From Artemia franciscana (lineage: Eukaryota > Arthropoda > Branchiopoda > Anostraca > Artemiidae), in contig NC_088873.1 of NCBI RefSeq assembly GCF_032884065.1, positions 37,683,823 to 37,747,822 of the forward strand: a DNA stretch of 64,000 nucleotides, written 5' to 3'. The translations under genes and the position numbers were made by a program. Every line of letters begins with the position of its first letter. Within the stretch, counting starts at the first letter, position 1. This document shows positions 24,390 to 37,019 of this stretch, piece by piece. The notes beneath the pieces are model-generated. The model had not been told where the DNA came from, made no database searches, and saw only the letters and a list, made by a program, of their open reading frames with translations.

Positions 24390-24700
24390 AAGGCATTTCG
24401 TATGAAAAGAATTATTTTAAAATCTTCGGAAGACGCTCTCTCGACTGGAATTTGAAAGTTCTGGTGCCCTTTTTAAGAGTCATAAGATTGGAGGGTAGCC
24501 ACCCTTACCCCCTACACTCATGTATTCCCCCAAAGACACCTGATCAAAATTTTGAGATATCCATCTTGTTCAGTATAGTTCTGAGGTGCGAATATTATGT
24601 CTTGGGATGACACCCCCCCCCACAGCCTTTGAGACAAGGACTGTAAGGTATACAATCCACTCATTGTTTAAATGTAGTATGTCTTATCTGGAAAGGGGGG
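24390..24700 (+). mobile_element. Diverged family A body fragment
   Basis: Recognisable from CTCTCGACTGG, GTGCCCTTTTTAAG, ATTGGAGGGTAGCC, GATCAAAATTTTGAGATA and the following TTGTTCAG...GTCTTGGGATGAC block in the order seen in other copies. Both element ends are missing. Confidence 0.65.
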
Positions 24701-26288
24701 GCATTTTTGACCTTTTGTATCCAAAAAGGTCAAAGCTATTCAGGTGAAACTTCCAGGGAATGTTGAGGAGAGTGTTGAACTAAACCAAAATAACATGTAC
24801 TTGCGGGATGTCAAAAGGTTGCATTTCAGGAATGACTTGTTGTAGCTTTCAGGAAATAATGAAGAGGACGATCAATTGACGAAAAGGCATATATGTGTGC
24901 GACGTTACTGCTACTATTACTCCTACCACAACCACGACTACTAATGCAATTATAAGTACTATTTCCAAGCTGACTACTTCTAATGCTGAAGATATTTTGG
25001 TGAAAGTCACGGGAAATTTTGAGGGGAAAGTTGAAATTAATCAAAACACACCATAAGCATATTGATTGTCAAAAAGTCACATCAGCAATGTCTTGGGAAC
25101 AACTTAGCGCACTAAACTGAAACTACCAGGTCATGATGAGGCCGAGGAAGAAGTTTAACTGACCGATAGGCAGTATGTACATACTACTACCGGTAATAAT
25201 GTTACTATTGCTACCACTGCAACTACTACTGCTACTACTCCTACTACACTTGATATAATTACTATTTAGGCTATGGGTACGACTTTGAAAATCGTAGGAA
25301 ATGTTGAGGGGGAAGTTGAACTAAATTAAAACACACCGTGTATAATATATGTTGCCAAAAGAGTGAATCAGCAATATCTTTGGAACGGCGTAGAATATTA
25401 AGTTCAAACTTCCAGGGCATGATGAGAGGGATGTTCAACTAACCAAAAGGCAATATGTGTATGCTACTACTGTTACTACTTCTGCTAATGCTACTACTAC
25501 TATTGCTACTACAAGTAAGTTTGAGGATATGGAGGTGAAAATTTCAGGGAATGTCGGAAGGGAAGTTGAACTATTTAAAAGCACACTGTGCGCATGCTGG
25601 TTGTCAAAAGGGCGTATCGGTTGTATCTTAGAAACAACTGTTAGATGCTGATCTAACAAAAAGGCAATATTTGTATGCTACTGCTATTACTACTACCAAT
25701 ACTGCTACTAAAGCTGAGGGTATTGAGGTGAAAATTCCAGGGAATGTTGAGAGGATTTGCACTAAACCAATACATACTATGGTCATGCAGGTTGTCAAAA
25801 AGAACTATTAGCTATGTCCAAGGAACTGTTTAGAATATTAAATTGAAACTTTCAGCGTGTACCGAGGAAAATGTCGGAAAAAAAACAAAAAATGCTATGT
25901 GCATATTGCTACTATTGCTACTACTGCTGCCGCTTCCGAAGCTAAAGGTATTAAGTGTGAAACTTTCAGGGAATGTTTAGGAGGACTGTGAACTAAATAC
26001 AAACACACTATGCATGCAGCAAGGGGCATGTTCATTGCCAAAAGGGTGCACCAGCAGTATCTCAGGAACTGTGTAGACCATTTAGTTGAAACTTTTAGGG
26101 AATGTTGAGGCAGATTTTGAAGTAACTAAAAGGCACTATGTTCATGTTATCACTATTACTAATATCATAATGCTACAGAAGCTACTTCTACGAAGGCTAA
26201 GGGTATTATGGGTGAATTTTTGAAGGATGTTGAACTAGATCAAAATGCACTATGTGCATTTAGGCTGTGAAACGAATCTATCTTCTGA

Positions 26289-26564
26289 TTGTCAGAAGAT
26301 ACGTCACTGAAAAACAGTTTTAATCGTAAGCAGTTGTCGAAATTCAGGCTCGCTGTTGCTGATAATTATCCTTGCCTGTTTGATGAAGCTATGATAGTCC
26401 TCGTCCTCTTTACTAGCTCATATCTATATGAGGCCAGATTTTCAGCTAAGCCTTACATTAAAATTAAGTACAGAAATAAATTGGGTGTATCAAACTCACA
26501 GCGATTAAAAGTAACTAAGGTTGAAGTTGATGCTGAAACCGTAATGAAGAAAAATTGGAAATAA
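26289..26564 (+). pseudogene. hAT transposase C-terminal (dimerisation) fragment
   Basis: The 91-codon frame ends in a segment resembling the C-terminal hAT dimerisation domain of ZBED5/SCAND3-like proteins. The pattern includes FTSSYLYEARFS (family: F.TTYLCE.GFS), IKIKYRNKL and QRLKVTKVE (family: LRLALS.I). An AATAAA overlaps the TAA stop. The rest of a transposase (BED finger, catalytic DDE core) is absent upstream, where satellite DNA begins. It could be a decayed transposon end or a solitary exon; decay is more likely. Confidence 0.62.
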
Positions 26565-26897
26565 ATACATGCTTCCTATTGAAATAACTTCGCGGAAAAA
26601 AACTTGCAGGTGTTGTTATGTAAGCAATAAAAAAAATATTTAGGTTGTGTTTCTTATTTTAACCGTCTTTTATTCCTATTGGCAACATTTTTGATTTTTC
26701 TTTGTAAGAACAAATAATTTCCACTACTCACCACTACGGATTTTGAGCGGTACCAGTATTAATGCTCACGACTGCGACCAACTCAATTTTCACTCATAGC
26801 CCACTGATGGGCTGCTAGCCAATAGTTAGGGAACAACTGGCTTAGAGTTTTAGGTTTGAATTTTCAGGGCATGTTGTCGTTTTTGTTCAACTAATAA

Positions 26898-27292
26898 AAC
26901 TACAGTTTTTGCATAGCTTATAACTATTACAAGTGGTAGCAGTCCTACTGCTGCTACTGCTATTAGTACTACTATTATTACGGCTAATAGTATTAATGCA
27001 GAATTTTCAGGGACTGTTAGTGGGGAGGTTTGGGCTAAATCGAAACATACTTTGCAAATGCAGATTAAAGAAAATGGAGTAAGTGACAGAAAAGGAATAG
27101 GCTATGGAAAACTGCAGTTTTTGCATAGCCTATAACTATTACAAGTGATAGCAGTCCTATTGCTGCTACTGCTATTAGTACTACTGTCATTACGGCTCAT
27201 AGTATTAATGCAGAATTTTCAGGGGCTGTTAGAGGGGAGGTTTGGGCTAAATCAAAACATACTTTGCAAATACAGATTAAAGAAAAGGGAGT
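26898..27292. repeat. Recent tandem duplication of about 183 bp in the satellite
   Basis: The segments 26898-27081 and 27112-27292 are about 93-95% alike by eye, from AACTACAGTTTTTGCATAGC to AGATTAAAGAAAA. That is far closer than the other units of the satellite, so it is a young duplication in an old array. Confidence 0.88.
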
Positions 27293-28044
27293 ATCAGCAA
27301 TATCTCAGAAACGGCATAAGGTTTTAAGTTGAAACTATCAGACCATGAGGAGGGAACGCTGAATTAGATCAAAAAGGCACAATGTAGATACTACTACTGC
27401 TAATACTGCTACTTCTATCACTAATACTTCTCCCAATGCTCCTACTTACTTCTGATGTCATCACTACTGCTATTGGTAATGCTAAGGGTGTTAGTAAAAC
27501 TTTCAGGGAAGGTTGAGGGCGGTTTTGAACTGAATTAAGACACACTGTGTATATGTGGGTCATCCAAGGCGCGTATTAGCGATATCCCAGCAACACCTTA
27601 GGGTGTCAAGCTGAAACTTCCGGGGCTACCATTGTCACTACCACTTAAAAAAAACTTTTAGGGAAACTTTGTATTGCTTTGAAACTAAATCAAAAGGCAC
27701 TATGTGCATGCTGGTTGTCAATAAGGTCTTAGCAATATCTCAATAACGATCGAGGGTATCAAATTGAAACTTTCAGGACTGTTACTACCACTACTTCCGT
27801 TCTTACTATTCAGCTAAATCCAATGGGTGTAAGTGCATCCAGGTTTTCAAATTAGCATAGATAAAATCTCATAGGAAAAGGATACGAAATTAAGTGTTAT
27901 TTTTCAGGGAAAGCTGAGGTGTGAAACCAAATCAAAATGTACTACGTATATCCAGATTTTCAAATGGGTGTATATTATTAAAAAAATTTATTGTCCTATG
28001 TATAAATAGTACTTTAAAATAAAAATTTAAAAACGAACATAAAT

Positions 28045-28835
28045 CAATTAAAAAAAAACTTTTTCCACTGGTGAAATTTTTCGAAGAAAAGTAAACAGCT
28101 ACATTAAACCAAAGATGAGCAGAAATAAAGGCAAATAATATTTCTATCGTAAAACTACCGTAAATCACCGCCAATAAATAAATGAAACCCAAACTTACAG
28201 AAGTTACATAACTGACTCAGACTCAAAACGAGCAGAAACTGAGAAGAGTAGGGCTGACGCCCCCCTAAAGAGGGTGGACGCCCTTCTAAGAAAGAAGGGT
28301 AGGGCTGACACCCCTCCTGGTATCTAATTACCATAAGATAATTCGTGTTTTACTAAAAATAAAGTACATTTTAAATGTTTTTCTTTTTTTTAACTTTAAG
28401 AAATTCAAAATTATTGAGACTCTCAGGAATAAATATCAGTATCTATATATTAAACCGTCTATCCACATTCATTTATTTCGTTTCCCAGTAATCTGGGTTA
28501 TGATGGTGATTTTTTAATTTTTATTTCGATATTATGATAAATAAAAACACATAGCTTGAAATACTGTTTTTTAGTAAAAAAAAAACTTTTTTAGTAAAAA
28601 AAGTTTTTTTTTTTTTAGTAAAAAGTCCTCTTAGTCTCTGCTCGCTGTTAGTTTGAATCAGTTATCTATTGTTATTTCTGTTCGTTTTGGGTTTCATTTA
28701 TTTATTGGCGGTGATTTACGGTAGTTTTAAGCTAGTTTTTTTTTGCCTTTATCTTTGCTTATCTTTGGTTTAATGAATCTCTTTAATTTTCTAGGAAAAA
28801 AAACTTTTTTGTGGAAAAGGTCTTTTAATTATTTA
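28045..28835. mobile_element. Foldback/TIR element with arms of about 130-190 bp
   Basis: The left arm (28055-28240) and right arm (28620-28825) are inverted copies sharing ACTACCGTAAATCACCGCC, AATAAATAAATGAAACCC, ATTAAACCAAAGAT and AATAAAGGCAAA-type blocks. The middle of about 380 bp is AT-rich with CCCCTAAAGAGGGTGGACGCC-like short repeats at 28258-28320. No protein is encoded. It may be related to the element at 20282-21205, with which it shares AAAACGAACAGAAAT-like words. Confidence 0.75.
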
Positions 28836-29777
28836 AAAAACGATTGCCGAATTCTATGGAAAACAGAAGAAATAATAGAAAAAATAATCAAGAATCTTTA
28901 CTCAATAAAAGTTATGTTACATATCAGTTGAATGAAAGAGAAGTGAAAGGGCACCCTCTGGTTCGACGGTAAAGTTGAGCGACCTTATTGTACAATTATT
29001 ATTTCAAAGTAAAATTTAGATATGATACCAAAAACTTGTAAAAAACAATTGTAAAGATTGGATTTTTATCTTATTAAACAGTTTATTTGTCTGAAATTGT
29101 GAATTCTAATTGAATATTATTATTTTTTCTGCATCCAGTTCAATTAAGTTAATACCATGTGTTGTTGTTTTCTGGTCTATCATTTAATACCTCATTTAAG
29201 TTGGATATTGCAACATAGCACTGCAGGCTAAACTACCTGTTTCAAATAACGGTTCTAAAATGTCGCAATACTTCATACATTTTATTTTTCTTAATTCTTA
29301 CAAAGCAAAATTCTTTTGGACACTTACTATTTTGCTAATATTTAATTTGTAAATAATTTTTAAGGATTAACGTTTTAATGTATAAAATAAAGTTACTTAA
29401 GTACTTCGCCATTAAAACCTCAAAAAAAGCAGCGTTGACTTGGTTAGATTGGCCTCTGAAGGGCTTATTGACTATACTCCATTGGTTAACATTAAAGCTA
29501 CTGTTAAGCTGTTCCTTGTATAATTGAGTAAGCCGTTTCGGCTAAGGAAAAAACTAAAACATATATGTTCAAAAGTCTCCCCTGAATTGGTGCCGTGCCC
29601 CCGAGGTTGCATTTTCGGAAAAAAGCTTGAAATTGTTGGTCATTGGTAGGCAACAGGCATACAGTTTTCTGGTTATCATATTGAGTATCAAAGAAGAAGA
29701 CACTTTTGTATTTTGTGTGTAACTCTTCTATTTGGCATAACTTTGAAAGAAAGCGTAAAGTGTTTTGGTTAACGTAA
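28836..29777. other. Intergenic DNA, no gene seen
   Basis: AT-rich with short frames only. No exon or repeat family was recognised. Confidence 0.45.
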
Positions 29778-30728
29778 TCAAACAGTTCGTGGTAACGAAC
29801 TGTAGTAAGGAGCGACCCGGCTCAATAGTAACCAAAACTCCAAAAAATTGAATTTTGATATTAATAGCTACATCAAAAGAATCGCATTTTAATGCTGATT
29901 TTAAATATATAAGTTTCATCAAGTTTAGTCTTACCCATCAAAAGTTACGAGCCTGAGAAAATTTGCCTTATTTAGGAAAATAGGGGGAAACACCCCCTAA
30001 AAGTCGTAGGATCTTAACGAAAATGACACCATTAGATTCAGCGTATCAGAGAACCCTACTGTAGGAGTTTCAAGCTCCTATCTACAAAAATGTGGAATTT
30101 TGTATTTTTTGCCAGAAGACAAATCACGGGTGCGTGCTTATTTTTTTATTTTTTATTTTTTTCCAGGGGTCATCGTATCGACCAAGTGGTCCTAGAATGT
30201 CGCAAGAGGGCTCATTCTAACGGAAATGAAAAGTTCTAGTGCCCTTTTTAAGTGACCAAAAAAATTGGAGGGCATCTAGGCCCCCTCCCACGCTCATTTT
30301 TTTCCCAAAGTCAACGGATCAAAATTTTGAGATAGCCATTTTGTTCAGCATAGTCGAAAACCATAATAATTATGTGTTTGGGCATGACTTACTCCCCCAA
30401 AATCCCTGGGGGAGGGGCTGCAAGTTACAAACTTTGACCAGTGTTTACATATAGTAATGGTTATTGGGAAGTGTACAGACGTTTTCAGGGGGATTTTATT
30501 TTGTTTGGGGGTGGGGCTGAGGAGAGGGGGCTATGTTGGAGGATCTGTCATGGGGAAGAAAAATTCAATGAAAAGGGCGCAGGATTCTCTAGCATTACTA
30601 TAAGAAAACAATGAAGAATAAACATGAAAACGTTTTTTCAAATGAAAGGAAGAAGTTGTAAACTTTGAAAGTAGTGAAATGTCGCTCCTTACTTTCAGCT
30701 AAAAAAAATTAGTTTTTTTTTATTTAAT
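29778..30728 (+). mobile_element. Family A repeat, short complete copy, plus strand
   Basis: Starts TCAAACAG with an intact terminal hairpin (CAGTTCGT-GGTA-ACGAACTG) and AGTAAGGAGCGAC. The body follows and the copy ends GTCGCTCCTTACTTTCAG...TTATTTAAT. At 951 bp it has both ends but no foldback, so it shows the minimal unit with the 13-bp motif inverted at the two ends. No TIR and no obvious target duplication are present. Confidence 0.82.
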
Positions 30729-33480
30729 AATAATATGTTTTAAATCAAAAAATTATTTCGTGATTTTTATCTGCTTTAAATAAGCAATTATGCACTGGGC
30801 ATTTTATGACCAAAGAGTTTCTTGGGAAAAAATGACCAAAAGTCGATAGTGCTGCTTTTCACAACAATGTCTACTTTTTGCCTATTTGACCTATATTTCT
30901 GTGAAGTGCCTAGGACCCCAAAGTGCTCCTAAAGGAACTAAGCCACATCCTCTCTAAACGGTGTCAAAGGGTCCTGTAGGTTCATAGATGTTCACTTTTA
31001 CAACAATAGAATTGGGCTAAGCTGTGTCCTACCCTAGCCTCTTTGAAAAAAAAAATTAGGAATTTAGCACTCACGCCTGACTCTACGCAAATTATGGTAA
31101 TATTATAGCAGGGATATCCCTTAAGTATCCCAGAGCCTTTAGAAAATGTTCATCTTGTCTATTCTGCATTTAAATGGAAACTTCGTTATTGTTTCTTTAA
31201 GAATATCAAAAATACGGCCCCCATACTATGAGTGGTCTCTTGACTGGGTAGATGTGAACCTACCTGAATCTATATGATTGGAATTTTATGATTTTACTTA
31301 AGAGACAAAATAAAAGTCAATAAAACTCTCCAGACAAGAACCATCTAAATGCTATTTTAAGTTAGACTGAGAGTTGATATTGACGCCATTAGTTATTTTA
31401 ACAGACGAAATTGGTGCAGTCAGGACTAATATTGATGTAAACTTTAAGACGATTGTCTTCAGCTAATTATTAAAACTCGATTTGATGTCAAAAATAAGGC
31501 TGAAGCTCATAGTCAATTTTGAATCAATATGAGCCTTTTTATTGAAACTAAAAAGGTCTCAAATAGATAGATTCTCAAAATAACATAGTTTTTTATCCAT
31601 TGTATTTAATGCCATCTATATTTAATGCTTCTGATCTAACTCAAGTCCAAAAATAATATGTAAGCTACAACCGATTAATTAGATTCAGGTAAGGCAATGT
31701 ATCCTCAATGTCTTGAAAATAAATAGACCCTTCAAGAGATTAAATTGGAATTTCCTTTTGTCAAAGTTTAAATTTGACTTCTAAGTATGTGTTAATATCT
31801 GTTAATATATACTAATTTATATATTTTGTAGTTTCTACACCTGTTTTAAAATCTATCAAACTAAAAAAATTGGGATCAGCATATAATACTAATTCAAAAA
31901 ATACAGTTATACCACCTACCGTTATAGTTCGCTCCAGATTACTTTGTGATTGCGACCCTGCCCTACTACTTTGAATGTGATAAGTGTCGCATGGTGTCAG
32001 CCCTGAGCCCTTTGTTTTACCTTCTAAAGGTCATTGGTTATTGCTTATCTGATAGTTCTGGTCACACTTTAGTTGGTGAAGCAATATATGTATCAGTCTC
32101 GAAACTATGTTTGTACATTTCCCATAACAAAGTTGCGATTAGCAAAAAGCTTTATATAACAATATTGGCAAAATACCATTCTTAAAGGACAAGATTTTCC
32201 AAATGCATATCCTTTTCTTATTTGCTCACCTTAGGTTTTAATAAATTGATTGAGTCGTGCAGTAAGTGACTTCAGCTCTGCACGAATTTGAGCTTGTAGG
32301 TTTTAAATTCCATACCAGTTGAAGTTCTGGCTTCAGCAAGTTCAAACTTAAGTTATATCTACCTTTGGGGGACAACCAAAATACCAACATGTAATAGTGC
32401 ATTATTTCCGCTGCAAAATTTGGTAAAAGAAAATATAATTTTACTTTCAATCTTCACCCCTGTCTCAAGTCAAAATTTGACATTCACTTCGCATCATCAA
32501 CACACCCTGACTCTCACTTCCCTTGGCGGTTAATTTTTTTTTTCATATGCAGAATTTTTCACTGAATCCTACGGGCATATCCTCTACTGAGGCTGAATCA
32601 TAATATATTTTGATAAATTTTGATATCTGCTGTGCCTTCGATGGGTGACTGGACCTCTAGTTGAGGGTCATCTGGCAAGTCAAATACTTCAATTTTGGCT
32701 AATAGGACATATAAGCTTACTACTTATGGTTTAGTTGCTTCTATGATTTGCTTGTGATTTGAGGTGCAAGTATGGTTAAGTATTGGCATTGTCGTTTAAA
32801 TGTTTGAAATTAGCTTGACTTATTGACTAGTTAAATAGATACTGTTTCAGCTCAAATAACCTTGCTGGCTTAACAATTAAGGCTAACTGTTCAAAAAATT
32901 ACGAGAATATTGGAAAGAAAATAAGCTTTCGTTTGGAAAACTTAGCTTTTGATCCAAATAAACTAATAACATTTAATTGAAATCCAAGTTGACATAAACC
33001 GAAAACCGAAAGTTGAAAGTACGAAAAAACAACTAGCAAAGAAAAAGAAAGAAAAAACGAAACCAACCAAATCCGTACTTTCTTAGACAAGGCACTTAGG
33101 GAACTCAGCATAATTTCATAGTGGAATGAATCCAAACAGTTTCAAACTAGTAATGCAATCGTCAAGGACTTCTCCTGAAAGAGGACACTTTACATTGTTT
33201 TGCTTGTAGTTTGTAAAGTTGGTTTTGCGCTGTGACCAAGGGCACCAGCTTGGAAGGGTAAGGGGGCAAACCCGTGGAAACAAAACCATTAAAAAATATA
33301 TAAAAACAGAAAAATGACAAATATTCCTATTTAAATCTTTATAAAAACAAAGCTCCTGGTTCCAGCTATTCAGAAATTTCCTTGCAGCGCTCTTGGCTGC
33401 AGTCCTTATGTTCTTAGTGTAAGGTTTTTTTTCAGAATTTGATTTCGCTGTAAGTTATTAGAGATTATTGTTTTTTTTTT
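30729..33480. other. Intergenic DNA, no gene seen
   Basis: About 2.7 kb without recognisable exons, RNA genes or repeat families. Open frames of 70-79 residues at 31946, 32238 and 32899 have no recognisable domains and no splice or codon signal that would support them. Confidence 0.45.
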
Positions 33481-33489
33481 ATTTTATTT

Positions 33490-34990
33490 CCTAGTTCTAT
33501 TTTTCAGTTGCTATTGGTCCGGGAGGCAGTTATGAAATATCATATTTTTTTTTCTTTATTAGGCAGTCATATGGGCACAAAGGATCTGGGATCAGATGGG
33601 TCTCTCGCAACTTTGTATGCCTTAATACATCATCAAAGCGAATGCTTTAGTTTTTTCTAATGTTTATCCACAAAATGAGCATATTTTTTCATCCTTTTCT
33701 CAAGAATTTGTTTTGCTATAGCTTGTTTTAGTTTTTATATTGTTAGTTTTTTTGTTGTATTTTCAGTTGCCATTGGTGCAAGAGGTGGTCGGTCACAAAA
33801 TATTTGCTTTAGTTCCTATTAGATGGAATCTTCTCTGGAGACAAGGATCAAAATGCTCTCCGGGCAATTTTTTTATGTATTAATATATCATCAAAGCGAG
33901 TATTGTAGTTTTTTTTTCAAGTGTTCTTGTATGAATCAAGCAGATTATTGCATCTTTTTCTCAAGAATTTATTTTTGCTATGACTTGTTTTTTGCATTGT
34001 TAGTTCTGATTTTCAGTTGCCGTTGGTCCAAGAGGTGGTCGGTCGTAACTTATCTATTTAGCTTTGTTTAGATAGATTCTACTCTGGATACAGAAGATCT
34101 GACATTAAATTGCTGTCTTGCAACTTTCTATGCCTTAGTACATCATGAAAGCGAATGCTGTAGTTTTTTCTAATGTTCATATACAAAATGAGCAAATTTT
34201 ATCTTCTTTTTCTCAAGAGTTTGTTGTTCTATAACTTGTTTTATTTTTTTTATTGTTAGTTTTTTATTGTATTTTTAGTTGCCATTGGTCTAAGAGGTGG
34301 TCGGTCATAAAATATTTGCTTTAGTTCTTATTAGATGGAATATTTTCTGGAGACAGGGGATCTGAGATCAAAATGCTCTTCGGTCACTTTTTTTGTGTCT
34401 TAATATATCATCAAAACGAGTATCGTAGTTTTTTTCAAATGTTTTTGTATGAATCAGCATATTATTGCAACTTTTTCTCAAGAATTTATTTTTGCTATAA
34501 CTTGTTCTTTGCATTGTTAGTTCTGATTTTCAGTTGCCGTTGGTGCAAGAGGTGGTCGGTCGTAACTTATCTATTTAGCTTTGTTTAGATAGATTCTACT
34601 CTGGATACAGAAGATCTGACATTAAATTGCTCTCTTGCAACTTTCTATGCCTTAGTACATCATGAAAGCGAATGCTGTAGTTTTTTCTAATGTTTCTGTA
34701 TAATCAAGTATATTATGGGAACTTTTTTTTAAGAATTTATTTTGTTTAACTTGTTTCTTATTATGTTACCATTTGAAATTTAGTTTTGATTTGTAATTGT
34801 CATTGCTGCAAGAGGTGGTCTGTCATAACATATCTTCTTTAGCTTTGTTTAGATAGACTGCTCTGGAGACAGAAGATCTGAGATCAATTGTTGTCTTACA
34901 ACATTGTGTGTCGTAATTTATCGTCAAAGTGAACCCGTTGTTTTTTCCTTATACTTCTGTATGTATTAGTACGTTAGTGAAACTTTTTGC
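33490..34990. repeat. Dimeric higher-order satellite, 255-bp monomers, 515-bp dimer
   Basis: Six monomers carry the anchor TTGCCATTGGTGCAAGAGGTGGTCGGTC at about 33509, 33768, 34017, 34279, 34535 and 34797. Monomers alternate between two types. One continues ATAAAATATTTGCTTTAG and the other GTAACTTATCTATTTAGC. Copies of the same type, 33768 with 34279 and 34017 with 34535, are closer to each other than to their neighbours. The outer monomers are more diverged. Phe-rich frames of 71-82 residues inside it arise from the repeat and are not genes. Confidence 0.86.
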
Positions 34991-35668
34991 AACTCTTTTA
35001 TATCACGTGTTCAGTACTGAGTTCACGAAGTAATGGACAATCTTCTTAGTACAGATAGCCCTTGAGTTTTTCGTTGGAAGACTATCAATTATAGTTGTGC
35101 AACGATTTTCCCATTTTTACGCAATACTTTTTCTTTAAAGAGTTCAAAGTACCTATAAACATAGGAACTCCTTTAAGCACGATTATTTAGGGAGATGTTT
35201 TGCTGGTCATCTTCAAATGTAAGTTTAAAAGCGGCGCCAATGAATGACTTCAACATCGTTTCAAAAGAATAGATGCTCTGAGTGTGTCCCGGAAGAAATT
35301 TTGTTAATAGTAATTGATTTTAATAAATAATTAATATGTAGGTAATTCGTAATAGTTATTAACATTTTTTATTATTGTTTCCATTGCAGAACACCCATAA
35401 AACAATTTCTTCTTAACAATATAACGGCAGACAGAACTAAAATGTTAACAGCTTTTAGTTAAGTCCCATTCACAATGAAATTTTTCTAATACCAAGTTTA
35501 GTTAGCGCTAATGTTCGCCAAAAGACTTCTAATAAAATTTTCTGATTGGCTGAAAAATTTCACGAAGAATTCTCATTGGCTCAAATTTGCGCTATTCGGT
35601 ATTAGTAAGATCTCATTGGAGGGTTATTAAAGCATATTATAGGACAGAATGTGTTGTTATGAGCCATT
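34991..35668. other. Intergenic DNA, no gene seen
   Basis: No gene or repeat family was recognised between the satellite and the family A copy. Confidence 0.45.
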
Positions 35669-36690
35669 TCAAACAGTTCGTGGTAACGAACTGTAGTAAG
35701 GAGCGACCCGGCTCAATAGTAAACAAAACTCTAAAAAACGGAATTTTGATGGTAAAAAGTACATCAAAAGAATCAAATTTTCATGCTGATTCTAAATATA
35801 TAAGTTTCATTAAATTTAGTCTTTGTCATCAAAAGTTACGAGCCTGAGAAAATTTGCCTTATTTTGGAAAATAGGGGAAAACATCCCCTAAAAGTCATAG
35901 AATCTTAGCGAAAATCACACCATCGCATTCGGCGTATCAGAGAACCCTATAGCGAAAATTTCAAGCTCCTATCTAGAAAAATGTTGAATTTCTAATTTTT
36001 CCCGGAAGACGCTGAATTTGAATTTCTGAATTTGAATCTGAATTTGGAAAATGTTGAATTTCTAATTTTTCCCGGAAATCACGGGTGCGTGTTCATTTGT
36101 TTTTTTGTTTTTTTTTCCAGGGGTGATCGTATCGACTAAGTGGTCCTAGATTGTCGCAAGAGGGCTCATTCTAACGGAAATGAAAAGTTCTAGTGCCCTT
36201 TTTAAGTGACCAAAAAATTGGAAAAATGTCAGAATATAAAAGTTTGTTATGTAAGTTAATTCTTAAGTTACGCATATTTTTTACTAATAAAAACGTTCGT
36301 TAAAAATTAAAAGTTCTAGTTGCCTTTTTAAGTAACCGAAAAATGGGAGGGTAACTAGGCCTCCTTCCCCACCCCTTATTTCTCAAAATCGTCTGATCAA
36401 AACTAAGAGAAAGCCATTTAGCCAAAAAAAGAATTAATATTCTAATTTCATTTTAATAATTTATGTGCGGAGAGCCAAAATCAAACATGCATTAATTCAA
36501 AAACGTTCAGAAATTAAATAAAAAACTAGTCTTTTTTAACTGAAAGTAAGGAGCGACATTAAAACTTAAAACGAACAGAAATTACTCCGTATATAAAATG
36601 GGTTGTCCCCTCCGCAATCCCTCGCTTTTTACGCGAAAGTTTGACTCTTTGTCACAATTCTACTTTTTAAAACAATTAAACGCTTTAATT
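35669..36690 (+). mobile_element. Family A repeat, 3' truncated, plus strand
   Basis: The hairpin end is intact at 35669-35700. Around 36000-36065 a local duplication of GAATTTCTAATTTTTCCCGGAA is seen. The copy continues into an end module and one foldback arm (36505-36670). It then stops where a SINE-like sequence begins, so the second arm is missing. Confidence 0.72.
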
Positions 36691-36699
36691 GTCAGTGTA

Positions 36700-36925
36700 A
36701 TGGTCAGTGGCGTGACTCTGTAAGCTTAGCCAGAGTCGACCCAGCTCTAAATGGGTACCGGGAGAAATCTGGGGAAGGTAAACAGGAAGGGTGTGCGAAA
36801 GCACAGGATGGATGGCCCCCAACCCCCCATTGCACTTCCTGGCTGAAGGGCCAAGAAACGGAGATCAGCACCCCCGGTACGGACTGTAAAGTCTAATGCC
36901 GTATCCTTTACCTTTTTTTACCTTT
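36700..36925 (+). mobile_element. tRNA-derived SINE-like element
   Basis: The 5' part, GTCAGTGGCGTGACTCTG...CAGAGTCGACCCAGCTC, resembles pol III A and B boxes with the usual spacing. The rest (GGGAGAAATCTGGGGAAGG, GGGTGTGCGAAAGCACAGG, GTACGGACTGTAAAGTC) has the composition of a SINE body. It ends in repeated TTTACCTTT, a typical short 3' tail. GC content is well above its surroundings. Only one copy is in the window, so the family could not be defined. Confidence 0.45.
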
Positions 36926-37019
36926 ACTAACAGTAATCTGTAAAATGAACCAAAACAAAAATGCCTTTGAAAGTCTTTATACTGAAACTTAAAAGGATAT
37001 ACGTTTAAGGAAGAGATAT

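Larger units (their letters stand above)
24720..27960 (+). repeat. Degenerate tandem satellite, about 200-290 bp unit, with triplet tracts
   Basis: At least ten diverged units recur. A typical unit has TTTCAGGGAATGTTGAGG, GAAGTTGAACTAAA, CAAAACACACT, GGTTGTCAAAAGGGC, TCAGCAATATCTCAGGAAC and a tract of ACT/GCT triplets. Unit starts can be seen near 24746, 25006, 25291, 25538, 25731, 25961, 26093, 27002, 27212 and 27494. The triplet tracts give short Thr/Ala/Val-rich frames that are artefacts. A hAT transposase fragment interrupts the array at 26289-26564. Confidence 0.78.

Noticed and set aside
25435..25659. Paired plus and minus frames of about 70 residues in the triplet satellite
   Set aside because: They arise from ACT/GCT triplet tracts that stay open by composition and recur in noncoding units.
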